Made by a program: the position numbers and the translations under genes | Shown: piece after piece, positions 24,351-31,656 of the stretch | Layout of the letters: the number at the start of each line of letters is the position of its first letter | Position numbering within the stretch: the first letter of the stretch is position 1 | The notes under the pieces: model-generated | Databases searched by the model: none | Told to the model about the DNA's origin: nothing | The model's input: only the letters and a program-made list of their open reading frames with translations | Source: an uncultured Dehalococcoidia bacterium | GTDB lineage: Bacteria > Chloroflexota > Dehalococcoidia > Lucifugimonadales > Lucifugimonadaceae | Assembly: GCA_913052475.1 (NCBI GenBank) | Contig: CAJXEJ010000018.1 | Coordinates: 1 to 40,888, forward strand | DNA: 40,888 bases | Reading direction: 5' to 3'

Positions 24351-24400
24351 AATTTCTCGACCGTAGCAACAGCGAAGTGGAGGGCCTTCGGCGGGATTGC
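24351..24400 (+). repeat. Dispersed repeat type A, copy 3
   Basis: AATTTCTCGACCGTAGCAAC then AGCGAAGTGGAGGGCCTTCG and GCGGGATTGC. One of the better preserved copies. Confidence 0.75.
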
Positions 24401-24508
24401 AGTGAAGCGTGCCCAAAACCCAACGATGATCGACAGGACACGGTACACCCACCTCTACGACCACTGTATCTTCGAACGCCCGTGTCACCTATGCCCCAAC
24501 CCCTCCAC

Positions 24509-24537
24509 AGATCCCTCGACCGCTGCTCGGGATGCGT
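24509..24537. repeat. Short repeat type E, copy 2
   Basis: AGATCCCTCGACCGCTGCTC then GGGATGCG. Compare 13119-13153. Confidence 0.45.
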
Positions 24538-24641
24538 GTGCGTGCTCTCCCCTCCAACCCCGAACACCCACATAGCGGGTAGAATTCCACGGGTTAATTC
24601 GATAAGCCCGTTTATTTCTCATCACATTTGGAGTGACTTCA

Positions 24642-25397
24642 GTGGAACTCAGGATCAACCACGCCAAGCAGAAGCTCGCCAACGGCGAGATCGTAACCAT
24701 CGTCAGCGGTATCACCCACCCCGACGACATCGACGCAGTTGGTCCGATCGGTTTCGACGGCATCTGGCTCGAAGGTGAGCACGGTGCGACCGACGCCTCC
24801 GACCTCGGCAATCTGACACGGGCGTGCGACCTCTGGGGCATGACCTCGGTCGCGCGTATCAACCTGAACGAACAGGGCCTCATCTACCGAACGCTCGATC
24901 GCGGCGCCCAAGCGATCGTCGTTCCACACGTGAACAACGCCGCTGAAGCACGAAATGTTGTCGATGGCGGTAAATTCACACCCCGAGGTAAACGCGGCAT
25001 GTTCACCAGCCGACAGGGCCTCGGCGTACCTAACTACTTCGACCAAGCCGACGACGAATCGATGCTAATCGTGCTAATCGAAGACATCGTTGCCTGGGAG
25101 AATCTCGATGAGATCATCGCAGTCGATGACATCGATGTTTTCTTCGTCGCCCCTTCCGATTTCGCAGCTTCCATGGGGCACATGGGCGATCTTCAACACC
25201 CCGACGTGCAGGAGAAAATCAACGATTCGCTATCTCGAATCATTGCAGCGGGCCGCAACGCAGGCGCTCTTGCGACAAACGAAAACGTCTCTACCTACGT
25301 AGAAATGGGTGTCAGGTTCTTCATGACAGGAGCCGGACCGTGGATTGCAAGCGGCTTCAACCAGTTCGTAGCCAACGCAAACTCTGGAAAAAAGTAG
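24642..25397 (+). CDS. HpcH/HpaI-family aldolase
   Basis: A class II (metal-dependent) aldolase of the HpcH/HpaI/GarL family that splits 2-keto-3-deoxy sugar acids or 4-hydroxy-2-oxo acids into pyruvate and an aldehyde. Counting from GTG 24642 (251 residues), H48 in EGEHG is the catalytic His, R72 in VARIN binds the substrate carboxylate, and metal ligands are E147 (IED) and D173 (APSDFA). All are intact. An earlier GTG at 24633 lies inside the GGAG ribosome site, so 24642 is preferred. This aldolase fits as the step after the enolase-family dehydratases and the xylonate dehydratase. Confidence 0.91.
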   Translation: MELRINHAKQKLANGEIVTIVSGITHPDDIDAVGPIGFDGIWLEGEHGATDASDLGNLTRACDLWGMTSVARINLNEQGLIYRTLDRGAQAIVVPHVNNAAEARNVVDGGKFTPRGKRGMFTSRQGLGVPNYFDQADDESMLIVLIEDIVAWENLDEIIAVDDIDVFFVAPSDFAASMGHMGDLQHPDVQEKINDSLSRIIAAGRNAGALATNENVSTYVEMGVRFFMTGAGPWIASGFNQFVANANSGKK

Positions 25398-25473
25398 ACA
25401 ATTAGACGTTCGTCTTTTGCGAAGTGCACCGGCGAACGTTCAATATCCGGATCGAAAACGGGGATTCTTCGAA

Positions 25474-26499
25474 TTGAAAAGCGTGATATCCAAGCGAATG
25501 TTGATTGTTGCGGGAATGCTCGTCTTAATCGTGCTGGCCGCGTGTCAGGCGGCTGGCAAGAATCCCGACAATATCGAAATCCCGGTGATTCAACCGACGA
25601 CCGACGCTTCGTTGTGCCAGAACGATATCTACCCGCAAGGATCGCCAGTTTTTGAAGAAATTTCTCGAGACCAACTTGCCGGCGATCCTGCAGGTGTAAA
25701 AATTTTCGATCGCGTAGTGGGCAGCGGTGAATCGCCAACACTCGCCGACATGGTTACCGTGAAGTACACCGGCTGGCTCAACGATGGATGCATTTTCGAC
25801 TCGTCGCACGCTCGTGGAGTGGATGCGGAGCTGCTGCTGGTGGCCCTGATCCCCGGCTGGCGAGAGGGCATGCTAACTATGGCTCCCGGTGGAATACGCC
25901 GAGTAGAAATCCCGCCAGCACTCGCATATCGAGATCTCGGAGCACCTCCGGTCATCCCGCCGAACGCTACTCTAACTTTTGAAATTGAACTGGTAAGCAT
26001 TTTGACGCCCGAGCAGGCTATCGCCACGGCTACGGTCGTCGCTGCCAATGCAACCGCGACTCCAGTTCCTACAGGAACACCCGAAAAAGGGCCCATAATG
26101 TCTTGCGATAACCCCGGCTACCCGGATTCCGCTCCCCAATACGGTGACGTAACCGACGACCAGTACAGCGATGAGCCTTCAGGTATTCGAGTCTTCGATA
26201 TCAAGGTCGGCGATGGTGCTACTCCAAACCAGAGCGACACAGTCGATGTTCACTACACCGGTTGGCTCGTTTCCGACGGTTGCGTGTTCGATTCTTCCTA
26301 TTCACGTGGTCAATCGATTTCATTCCCGGTCGGCAACGTAATTCCTGGATTCCGTGACGCAATTCTAGGAATGAAAGTCGGCGGACAGCGCAGAGTCTAC
26401 ATTCCGTCCGAACAGGGCTACGGAGCACAGGGCGCAGGCGGAGCAATACCACCAAACGCCGATCTCGTATTCGACATCGTCCTCGACAACGCTCGCTAG
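25474..26499 (+). CDS. Tandem FKBP-type prolyl isomerase lipoprotein
   Basis: An exported lipoprotein with two FKBP domains that should catalyse cis-trans isomerisation of prolyl bonds outside the membrane. Starting at TTG 25474 (341 residues, GGGGAT upstream), a basic N-terminus is followed by MLIVAGMLVLIVLAAC, a lipobox ending at C24. Each domain of about 130 residues starts with a Cys (LCQNDIYP; SCDNPGYP) and contains YTGWL, DGCxFDSS, IPGW/IPGF, GGxRRVxIP and IPPNAxLxF. The matching Cys in each N-terminal segment and in DGC suggests one disulfide per domain. A Thr/Ala/Pro-rich linker separates the domains. A short intrinsic terminator overlaps the stop codon. Confidence 0.92.
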   Translation: MKSVISKRMLIVAGMLVLIVLAACQAAGKNPDNIEIPVIQPTTDASLCQNDIYPQGSPVFEEISRDQLAGDPAGVKIFDRVVGSGESPTLADMVTVKYTGWLNDGCIFDSSHARGVDAELLLVALIPGWREGMLTMAPGGIRRVEIPPALAYRDLGAPPVIPPNATLTFEIELVSILTPEQAIATATVVAANATATPVPTGTPEKGPIMSCDNPGYPDSAPQYGDVTDDQYSDEPSGIRVFDIKVGDGATPNQSDTVDVHYTGWLVSDGCVFDSSYSRGQSISFPVGNVIPGFRDAILGMKVGGQRRVYIPSEQGYGAQGAGGAIPPNADLVFDIVLDNAR

Positions 26500-26516
26500 T
26501 GCCTTAAGCACTTTTT
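26498..26516 (+). terminator. Compact intrinsic terminator
   Basis: AGTGC (26498-26502) pairs with GCACT (26508-26512) around CTTAA, followed by TTTTTCTCC. The stem begins inside the stop codon of the FKBP gene. The five-pair stem is short. Confidence 0.55.
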
Positions 26517-26672
26517 CTCCGGCAGGCATGGTGTTGACTGGTTCGTGGATATTCAGCCGTGGTTCGCACGCGTGCTGCTCCAGAAAACCCTCTACTTCTG
26601 GGAGAGAGCTGGGGGAGGGGGGGGCGTCTCTCGACAACATCTACTTCTCTAACACCCGTCACAACGCAACCA

Positions 26673-26699
26673 TGTAATTCTGAACTAGATTCAGAATCA
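26673..26699. repeat. Short palindromic repeat type C, copy 3
   Basis: TGTAATTCTGAACTAGATTC then AGAATCA. GATTCTGAA pairs with TTCAGAATC across the centre. Confidence 0.65.
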
Positions 26700-26775
26700 C
26701 GTTCGTTCGACTTGATCGACTCTACGAGCAGACACCGACCACAGGCTGGCGCCGACGATTCCTGCCATCACCAGA

Positions 26776-26800
26776 GATGCTGAATCAAGTTCAGCATGAC
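26776..26800. repeat. Short palindromic repeat type C, copy 4
   Basis: GATGCTGAATCAAGTTCAGC then ATGAC, the best palindrome of the type: ATGCTGAA pairs with TTCAGCAT around a five-base loop. Confidence 0.75.
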
Positions 26801-26898
26801 AGTTTGAGCATTCGTTTCCGTCGCCAGGAAATGTGGAGTAAAGTGCCCCCAAACGTCCTGAAGCTCCGGCTACCCGATTCAGCCAACCAAATCCGATC

Positions 26899-26921
26899 TC
26901 TCAGAAAAAGTGGCTAGCCAC
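26899..26921 (-). terminator. Palindrome with T-run facing the minus strand
   Basis: GTGGCTAGCCAC (26910-26921) is a perfect palindrome. On the minus strand it is followed by TTTTTCTGAGA, the layout of an intrinsic terminator for leftward transcription. It ends one base before the TTG start of paralogue 5, where a ribosome site would be expected, so it could also affect translation of that gene. Confidence 0.45.
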
Positions 26922-26922
26922 C

Positions 26923-28158
26923 TTGCAAATTACTAAAGTTGAAACAATCCGCGTTGACGAGTTCTGGCAGATGTGCTGGGTTCGCATTCACACCAACTCC
27001 GGCGAAATCGGACTCGGCGAAACCTGGTATCTGCCTAAATCGGTCGCAGCAGTCGTTCACGAAATCTTCGGACCAAGGCTAATCGGCCGGGACCCGATGG
27101 ACCGTGAAGGCATCTGGGACGAACTGTTCAAACTCGCCGGTATCTTCACCTACTCAGGAGCCGAACTGCGCGCCCTCTCGGCAATCGACATCGCTCTTTG
27201 GGACGTTGCCGGGCAGGCACTCGATCAGCCAATCTACAACCTGCTCGGTGGCAAATCCCGCGACAAGATCCGCATCTACAACACCATCGGCAGCTATGGT
27301 GACTGGCAGGACAACGAGTTCGAACAGCGCGATCCGGTCGGCTTACTCCAAAGCCTTATCGACGAAGGAATCACGGCAGTCAAGGCGTACTACATGGCTC
27401 CGTACGCCGCAGAATCGGGCGGCAACTTCGTCTCGGCAAAGCAGATCAAAGAGGGGCTGGCTCCGCTCGCTCAACAGCGCAAAGCGCTCGGCGATCAGAT
27501 CGAAATCGCTCACGACGGCGGCGGACAGTGGGCGTTGGCTCCGGCAATTCGCATCACACAGGCGATGGACGAGTACGACTTGCTATGGCAGGAAGAGATG
27601 ATTCATCCGGTGAACGTCGAAACGCATCTAAAGCTCGCGCAAGAAACAAAGGCGCCAATTTGCGCAGCCGAGCGACTCATGACCCGATACGAGTTCCGCG
27701 AATACATCGAAAAAGGCGCCGCCGAAATCGTGATGCCTGACCTGATCTGGACTGGCGGTATTGGAGAAACAAAAAAAATCGCCACGCTCGCTGATACTTA
27801 TCAAACTCCGGTCGCTCCGCACGACTGGACGGGTCCGATAAATGTCTTCGCCTGCGCCCATATATCGATGAACTGCCAGAACGTGATGATTCAAGAAACC
27901 AACCGAGCCTACTATCGGGGCTGGTACGACAAGTTCATCGAGCCGAATATTGTAATCAAAGACGGCTACCTGCTAGCACCCGAAGGACCCGGACTTGGAA
28001 CCCGTCTGAAAGCCGACGTCTTCGATCGTTCCGACGTACATGTTGAAGAAACTACGGAAGCTGCCTTCTGGGATGCCGTCGGCTTCACCGACCCCGGTCA
28101 ACGTGTAAGCCACTTCTTCTCCCCAAACGTCCCCGAAGGACAAGGGGAGGATGAATAG
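26923..28158 (+). CDS. Enolase-superfamily sugar-acid dehydratase, paralogue 5
   Basis: An MR/MLE family protein of 411 residues. The cap has WDVAGQALDQPIYNLLGG. Metal ligands are D198 (IAHDGGGQW), E224 (WQEEMIHP) and E250 (CAAERLMTR), with H300 in VAPHDWTGP as acid/base. K154 in AVKAYYMAP lies on the first barrel strand. The complete site suggests an active dehydratase of a galactonate/altronate-like acid; the substrate is unknown. The start is TTG, giving MQITKVETIRV as in other family members. No Shine-Dalgarno sequence is seen, and a 12-base palindrome sits immediately upstream. It is the only enolase gene here far from the others. Confidence 0.9.
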   Translation: MQITKVETIRVDEFWQMCWVRIHTNSGEIGLGETWYLPKSVAAVVHEIFGPRLIGRDPMDREGIWDELFKLAGIFTYSGAELRALSAIDIALWDVAGQALDQPIYNLLGGKSRDKIRIYNTIGSYGDWQDNEFEQRDPVGLLQSLIDEGITAVKAYYMAPYAAESGGNFVSAKQIKEGLAPLAQQRKALGDQIEIAHDGGGQWALAPAIRITQAMDEYDLLWQEEMIHPVNVETHLKLAQETKAPICAAERLMTRYEFREYIEKGAAEIVMPDLIWTGGIGETKKIATLADTYQTPVAPHDWTGPINVFACAHISMNCQNVMIQETNRAYYRGWYDKFIEPNIVIKDGYLLAPEGPGLGTRLKADVFDRSDVHVEETTEAAFWDAVGFTDPGQRVSHFFSPNVPEGQGEDE

Positions 28159-28180
28159 TGGCGCAAGACAATCAATAAGC

Positions 28181-28210
28181 GTCATCTTGAGGCACTCAAA
28201 GGATGACGGG
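28181..28210. repeat. Short palindromic repeat type D, copy 2
   Basis: GTCATCTTGAGGCACTCAAA then GGATGACGGG. Nearly the same as 19596-19625. Confidence 0.65.
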
Positions 28211-28249
28211 GGGGCGTGACAGTCAAATAAGCCCACCAAGATCCATAGC

Positions 28250-28287
28250 TCATCCCGACCGCCAGCGGAGGAATCTGAGACGTTGAC
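28250..28287 (+). repeat. Dispersed repeat type B, copy 1
   Basis: CATCCCGACCGCCAGCGGAG then GAATCTGAGACGTTGAC. Shares GATCTGAGACGTTGAC with 31489-31563 and GGATCTAGGACG with 39989-40028. Confidence 0.65.
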
Positions 28288-28534
28288 AATGCCGAGAGCT
28301 ATCGAACGCCAACAACCCCAGTTCGTTTGTATATGAAAAACCTACCTGATGTCCTCGAATCAGGTCTCGCCATTCCGCTCTGCTTCGGTTGAGACGACGA
28401 TGTTTGAAATTGAAGCTAACCAACTCCATTGCCCAAAAGCTCCTCATGCCTACGCGCTCTTCGGCTTCACAAAAAACGTCGCCTGCAAATTCTCGTGGTC
28501 GACTAAGTAGCCATCCGCTCGATAGACTCTCTGG

Positions 28535-29998
28535 ATGCCCACTCACTACCTAGCCATCGACATTGGGTCTTCGTCGGTTACGGCTCTGATTGTCGACATC
28601 GACTCGAAGTCGGTTGTCGGATCGTCGACCACAGCTAACACCACCGAAATCACGTCTAAGCATGACAAGAAGATCGGCCGCTCCGAGTGGGACCTCGAGC
28701 GCATGACCGATCTTGCGGTCACCAACGCTGCGAATTTGATCGAGCGAACCCAAGTGCAGCCGGCAGCCATCGGCATCACGGGCCAGCAGCAAGGTCTTCA
28801 ACTCCTCGATAGCGATCTCAACACGATTGGCAAATACATCTCCTGGCAGGATCAGCGTTCGAAAGATCAGATCCCTGGCGAAAATCGCACGTATCTCGAC
28901 GCGATGGGCGAACTTGGCGGCGCAGTCGTAGAAAAAAACGGGCTTCCGGCCTTCGAAAATACCGGCTGTCCGATCGTTACCGGATACACGACACCAAATC
29001 TCTACTGGCTAAAAGCCAACAACGAACTTCCAGCCAGCCTCTCGAACATTCATGGAGCCACCGCGCCCGAATTCGTCGTTTCGCGCCTGACTGGCACCCG
29101 ACCCGTAACCGATCCGACCGACGCAGTTAGCTGGGGTGTTTACGATCTTTCAAAAATGGACTGGAATTACGATCTCATCGACTCGCTCGGGCTTGACCGC
29201 GAGCTATTCTCAAATCTCGCTCAATCCTGCACCACCGCTGGTCAACTCACTAACGCCAAGGCGGCGAAACTCGGCGCTCAAGCCGGCATTCCTGTTTCGG
29301 TCGCATCGGGCGATCACCAGTGCAGCTTCGCAGGAACAGTTTCCGACTATGAAAACACGGTTGCAATAAACATCGGAACCGGCGGGCAAGCGTCGATTTA
29401 TGTCGATGACCCAACACCACGAGGCTGGCTCGAACTGCGACCCTACATCCAAAGCGGTTATCTTCTTGCCGGAGTCGGTGTGGTCGGTGGTCGCACGTTC
29501 CGCACGTTGAGAGATTTCTTCAACAACGCCAGTCGAGTCATCGTCGGATCCGAGCTCGATCCCGACGTGCTCTACGATCGACTAGTCGAATTAGCGGCCG
29601 AAGTGCCCACCGGCGCGGAAGGCGTGGTGGTAGACCCACTGTTCACCGGCTCCCGCAGCAACCCTCTGGCGAAAGCAGCGATACGAGAACTTACGCCGGG
29701 TACGTTCACACCTGGTCACATAGCACGAGCACTCTTTGAGGCGATGGCGGTGCAACTGGCCGATTCCTATCGAGAAGCGGTGAAAGTTGGTGCAGGTGAG
29801 CGTCCACAGCTGGTCGGTTCCGGCAACGGCCTAAAATTAAATCCCGTTCTACGCGAGTCCATCGAAGCTGAGTTCGGCATGCCGCTCCAACTCGGACGCA
29901 ACAACGAAGAAGCCGCTATCGGAGCAGCACTGTGCGCGGCCGTCGCCGATGGATCGTTCAAGTCGATCAACGAAGCCAGCGCTTCGTTCGTTGGCTAG
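28535..29998 (+). CDS. FGGY-family carbohydrate kinase, sedoheptulokinase-like
   Basis: A sugar kinase of 487 residues with the actin-like fold. The N-terminal phosphate motif is AIDIGSSSVTALIVD. ITGQQQGLQLL and WQDQR form the sugar side. D260 in VASGDHQCSFAG is the catalytic base. INIGTGGQAS and the late GSGNGLKLNPVL bind ATP. The GDHQCS block and Thr/Gly-rich motif recall sedoheptulokinase more than xylulokinase, so the substrate is probably a ketose or related polyol, phosphorylated in the cytoplasm. It begins about 375 bases after paralogue 5, separated by repeats, and is probably its own unit. Confidence 0.88.
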   Translation: MPTHYLAIDIGSSSVTALIVDIDSKSVVGSSTTANTTEITSKHDKKIGRSEWDLERMTDLAVTNAANLIERTQVQPAAIGITGQQQGLQLLDSDLNTIGKYISWQDQRSKDQIPGENRTYLDAMGELGGAVVEKNGLPAFENTGCPIVTGYTTPNLYWLKANNELPASLSNIHGATAPEFVVSRLTGTRPVTDPTDAVSWGVYDLSKMDWNYDLIDSLGLDRELFSNLAQSCTTAGQLTNAKAAKLGAQAGIPVSVASGDHQCSFAGTVSDYENTVAINIGTGGQASIYVDDPTPRGWLELRPYIQSGYLLAGVGVVGGRTFRTLRDFFNNASRVIVGSELDPDVLYDRLVELAAEVPTGAEGVVVDPLFTGSRSNPLAKAAIRELTPGTFTPGHIARALFEAMAVQLADSYREAVKVGAGERPQLVGSGNGLKLNPVLRESIEAEFGMPLQLGRNNEEAAIGAALCAAVADGSFKSINEASASFVG

Positions 29999-30350
29999 CC
30001 AACTCCGTCTTCCACAATCTGAGTGCAGCTCTTCGAGCGGGCTAGGGGACAATAACTCTCGCAATGCCCATTCCACCAGCACCAACACCCGCACACTTCG
30101 ATCAAGTCGCAACGGCGATTGATCGAGACGCTACTGTTGTGTCATACAAGTCGCTGGCAGGCAGAGCATCATGTTGCATGGATGTGCTGGATATTGAGGA
30201 AACGGCTCGAGCCTAAGCGTAGTGGTCCGGTGTGGCGCTTTCGAGTACCTAAGGATGGCATTGCTGTGCGCCCACAAGGCTTTTCAGAATTGAAGTGTGG
30301 TAGATGCCCGGAAGCACAGCTCCACCGATTCAGCCATCACTGCCCCTGTC
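29999..30350. other. Intergenic, mostly unassigned
   Basis: The region between the kinase and the convergent MDR gene. Only one weak open frame (30064-30216) and a minus-strand terminator at its right end can be pointed out. Confidence 0.4.
30064..30216 (+). CDS. Possible small protein
   Basis: A 50-codon frame from ATG 30064 to TAA, MPIPPAPTPAHFDQVATAID through VVSYKSLAGRASCCMDVLDI. The sequence looks protein-like, but the ribosome site is poor (GGGGAC, 13 bases away) and I know no homologue. It may be the front of a decayed gene, since another frame after it (VWRFRVPKDGIAVRPQGFSE) also looks protein-like. Confidence 0.25.
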   Translation: MPIPPAPTPAHFDQVATAIDRDATVVSYKSLAGRASCCMDVLDIEETARA

Positions 30351-30371
30351 TCAGAAAAAGTGACTCCTCAC
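30351..30371 (-). terminator. Hairpin and T-run at the end of the MDR gene
   Basis: On the minus strand GTGAGGAGTCAC is followed by TTTTTCTGAGA. The stem is only four pairs, but the T-run is good and the hairpin overlaps the TGA stop. The tail TTTTTCTGAGA is the same as in the palindrome at 26899-26921. Confidence 0.45.
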
Positions 30372-31369
30372 CCGTAAGGCTTGATGACGAACTTCACGCC
30401 TTTACCTTCGCCCGAATCAACGATAGCTTGTGGCACATCTTGCAGTTCGTAACGACCTGAAATAACCTCATCGAGATTCAACGTGTCGATAACCGCAGGA
30501 GTCCGAGCGAACACATCTCCTCGACCAAACGCACCCCTCAATGTAATCTCACGATAGTGCAGATCGTACATATCGACCGGCAGGGCAGCACCTTCGGGAT
30601 TCACACCAATCATCAGCACTTGACCCCGTGGGCGCACCACCTCTACGCACTTGGCAACCAGCTTAGGAAATCCGACCGCTTCGACAGCAACATTCGCGCC
30701 ATAGCCGCCATTGTGATCCTTGATGAATTCAGTCAAGTCACCGCCTGCAGGATCGTGAAGCAGATCAGCACCAAACTGTGTTGCCATCTCACGACGAGAG
30801 GCTACTGGTTCCGACATGATCATCCGCTCAACACCGCGACGTTTTAAGAACGCCAATGTGAACAGACCCATAATTCCGCCACCGATCACGACACCGATAC
30901 CGCTGTCGTCGATCCGAATCATCTCAGCGCCCGAAAGACAACACGACGCAGGTTCGCTCAAAGCCGCCTGCTCGAGATCGAGACTATCGGGGATTTTCAC
31001 TGCCGCCTGCGAGGGAGCCGTGGCATATTCAGCGAACATGCCCGATGTCTGGTCGGCGTTTTCGCAACGAGATTCCGACCACGTGGTACAGGCAGAACAA
31101 ACTCCGCAATGACTCGTCGTGTTCATCACAACACGATCACCTATACGGCTTTTGTCGACTCCCTCGCCAACATCAACAATCACACCTGAGCCTTCATGCC
31201 CGAGCACCTTTGGCGGGGTAGATGGAAACAATCCCTGGGTGATGTGCACGTCAGTGCCGCAAACGCCAATGGTGTCGACCTTCACGACTACCCGCCCCGG
31301 CCGGGCTTCGGGATCGGGAACCTGATCGAGCGTGAACTTGTCGCCACCGTGCCAGGTCATCAATCGCAT
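30368..31369 (-). CDS. Zinc-dependent MDR alcohol/polyol dehydrogenase
   Basis: A medium-chain dehydrogenase of the threonine/L-iditol dehydrogenase group, about 333 residues, oxidising a secondary alcohol with NAD(P). Counting from the TTG one codon upstream of the ATG, catalytic zinc ligands are C38 (GVCGTD) and H59/E60 (LGHEGSG). Structural zinc cysteines C89, C92, C95 and C103 are all present. The Rossmann motif reads VVIGGGIMGLF, and an acidic residue after it (MSEPVASRR) favours NAD. I use ATG 31369; TTG at 31372 is equally possible. It is probably part of sugar or polyol oxidation with the nearby dehydratases. A terminator overlaps its stop. Confidence 0.92.
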   Translation of the reverse strand: MRLMTWHGGDKFTLDQVPDPEARPGRVVVKVDTIGVCGTDVHITQGLFPSTPPKVLGHEGSGVIVDVGEGVDKSRIGDRVVMNTTSHCGVCSACTTWSESRCENADQTSGMFAEYATAPSQAAVKIPDSLDLEQAALSEPASCCLSGAEMIRIDDSGIGVVIGGGIMGLFTLAFLKRRGVERMIMSEPVASRREMATQFGADLLHDPAGGDLTEFIKDHNGGYGANVAVEAVGFPKLVAKCVEVVRPRGQVLMIGVNPEGAALPVDMYDLHYREITLRGAFGRGDVFARTPAVIDTLNLDEVISGRYELQDVPQAIVDSGEGKGVKFVIKPYG

Positions 31370-31488
31370 CAAGAGGCTTGCCTCGTTTCATCTTGCCGAT
31401 TTATCAAGGAGTACCAAGCGGATTTTAGGCGAGTGTCATCGTCTGTTCAACGAGCTTTCTCCAAAATTTCCGTGACAATAAGTAAACC

Positions 31489-31563
31489 TCCCTCGTCCCG
31501 ACTCCCGATTTCCATCGGGATAGGCTGCGCGATAGCGGAGCAGAGGGATCTGAGACGTTGACA
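31489..31563 (+). repeat. Dispersed repeat type B, copy 2, with inner hairpin
   Basis: CCCTCGTCCCGACT, an inner hairpin TCCCGAT (31503-31509) with ATCGGGA (31514-31520), then GCGGAGCAGAGGGATCTGAG and ACGTTGAC. Longer than copies 1 and 3 because of the insert carrying the hairpin. Confidence 0.7.
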
Positions 31564-31590
31564 CAAGCACACCACAACCATGAAGCCCAC

Positions 31591-31645
31591 AACGATTTCT
31601 CGACCGGAGCGACACGGAGCGGAGAGCCTTCGGTGGGGTGACGCG
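31591..31645 (+). repeat. Dispersed repeat type A, copy 4
   Basis: AACGATTTCTCGACCGGAGC, then GACACGGAGCGGAGAGCCTT and CGGTGGGGTGACG. Close to the copy at 40040-40095. Confidence 0.8.
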
Positions 31646-31656
31646 GGTGAGTGCAG

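Larger units (their letters stand above)
24275..24641. other. Intergenic with two repeats
   Basis: The 367-base gap holds type A copy 3 and type E copy 2 and no credible gene. The promoter of the aldolase gene should lie in the last 80 bases. GGAG at 24630-24633 is its ribosome site. Confidence 0.45.
26513..26922. other. Repeat-rich intergenic region
   Basis: About 410 bases with no gene. It holds two type C palindromes (26673-26699, 26776-26800), a CCCTCTACTTCTGGGAGAG-type hairpin followed by a G-run near 26588-26626, and a perfect 12-base palindrome directly before the start of paralogue 5. Confidence 0.5.
28159..28534. other. Repeat-rich intergenic region
   Basis: The 376-base gap holds type D copy 2, type B copy 1 and a hairpin ACCTGAT/ATCAGGT near 28344-28365. 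A minus-strand frame across it has no protein-like features and is built largely from the repeats. Confidence 0.45.
31370..31656. other. Intergenic with composite repeat
   Basis: The 287 bases between the lipoprotein gene and the MDR gene contain a type B element followed 28 bases later by a type A element, the same pairing as at 39989-40095. No gene is visible. Confidence 0.5.
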
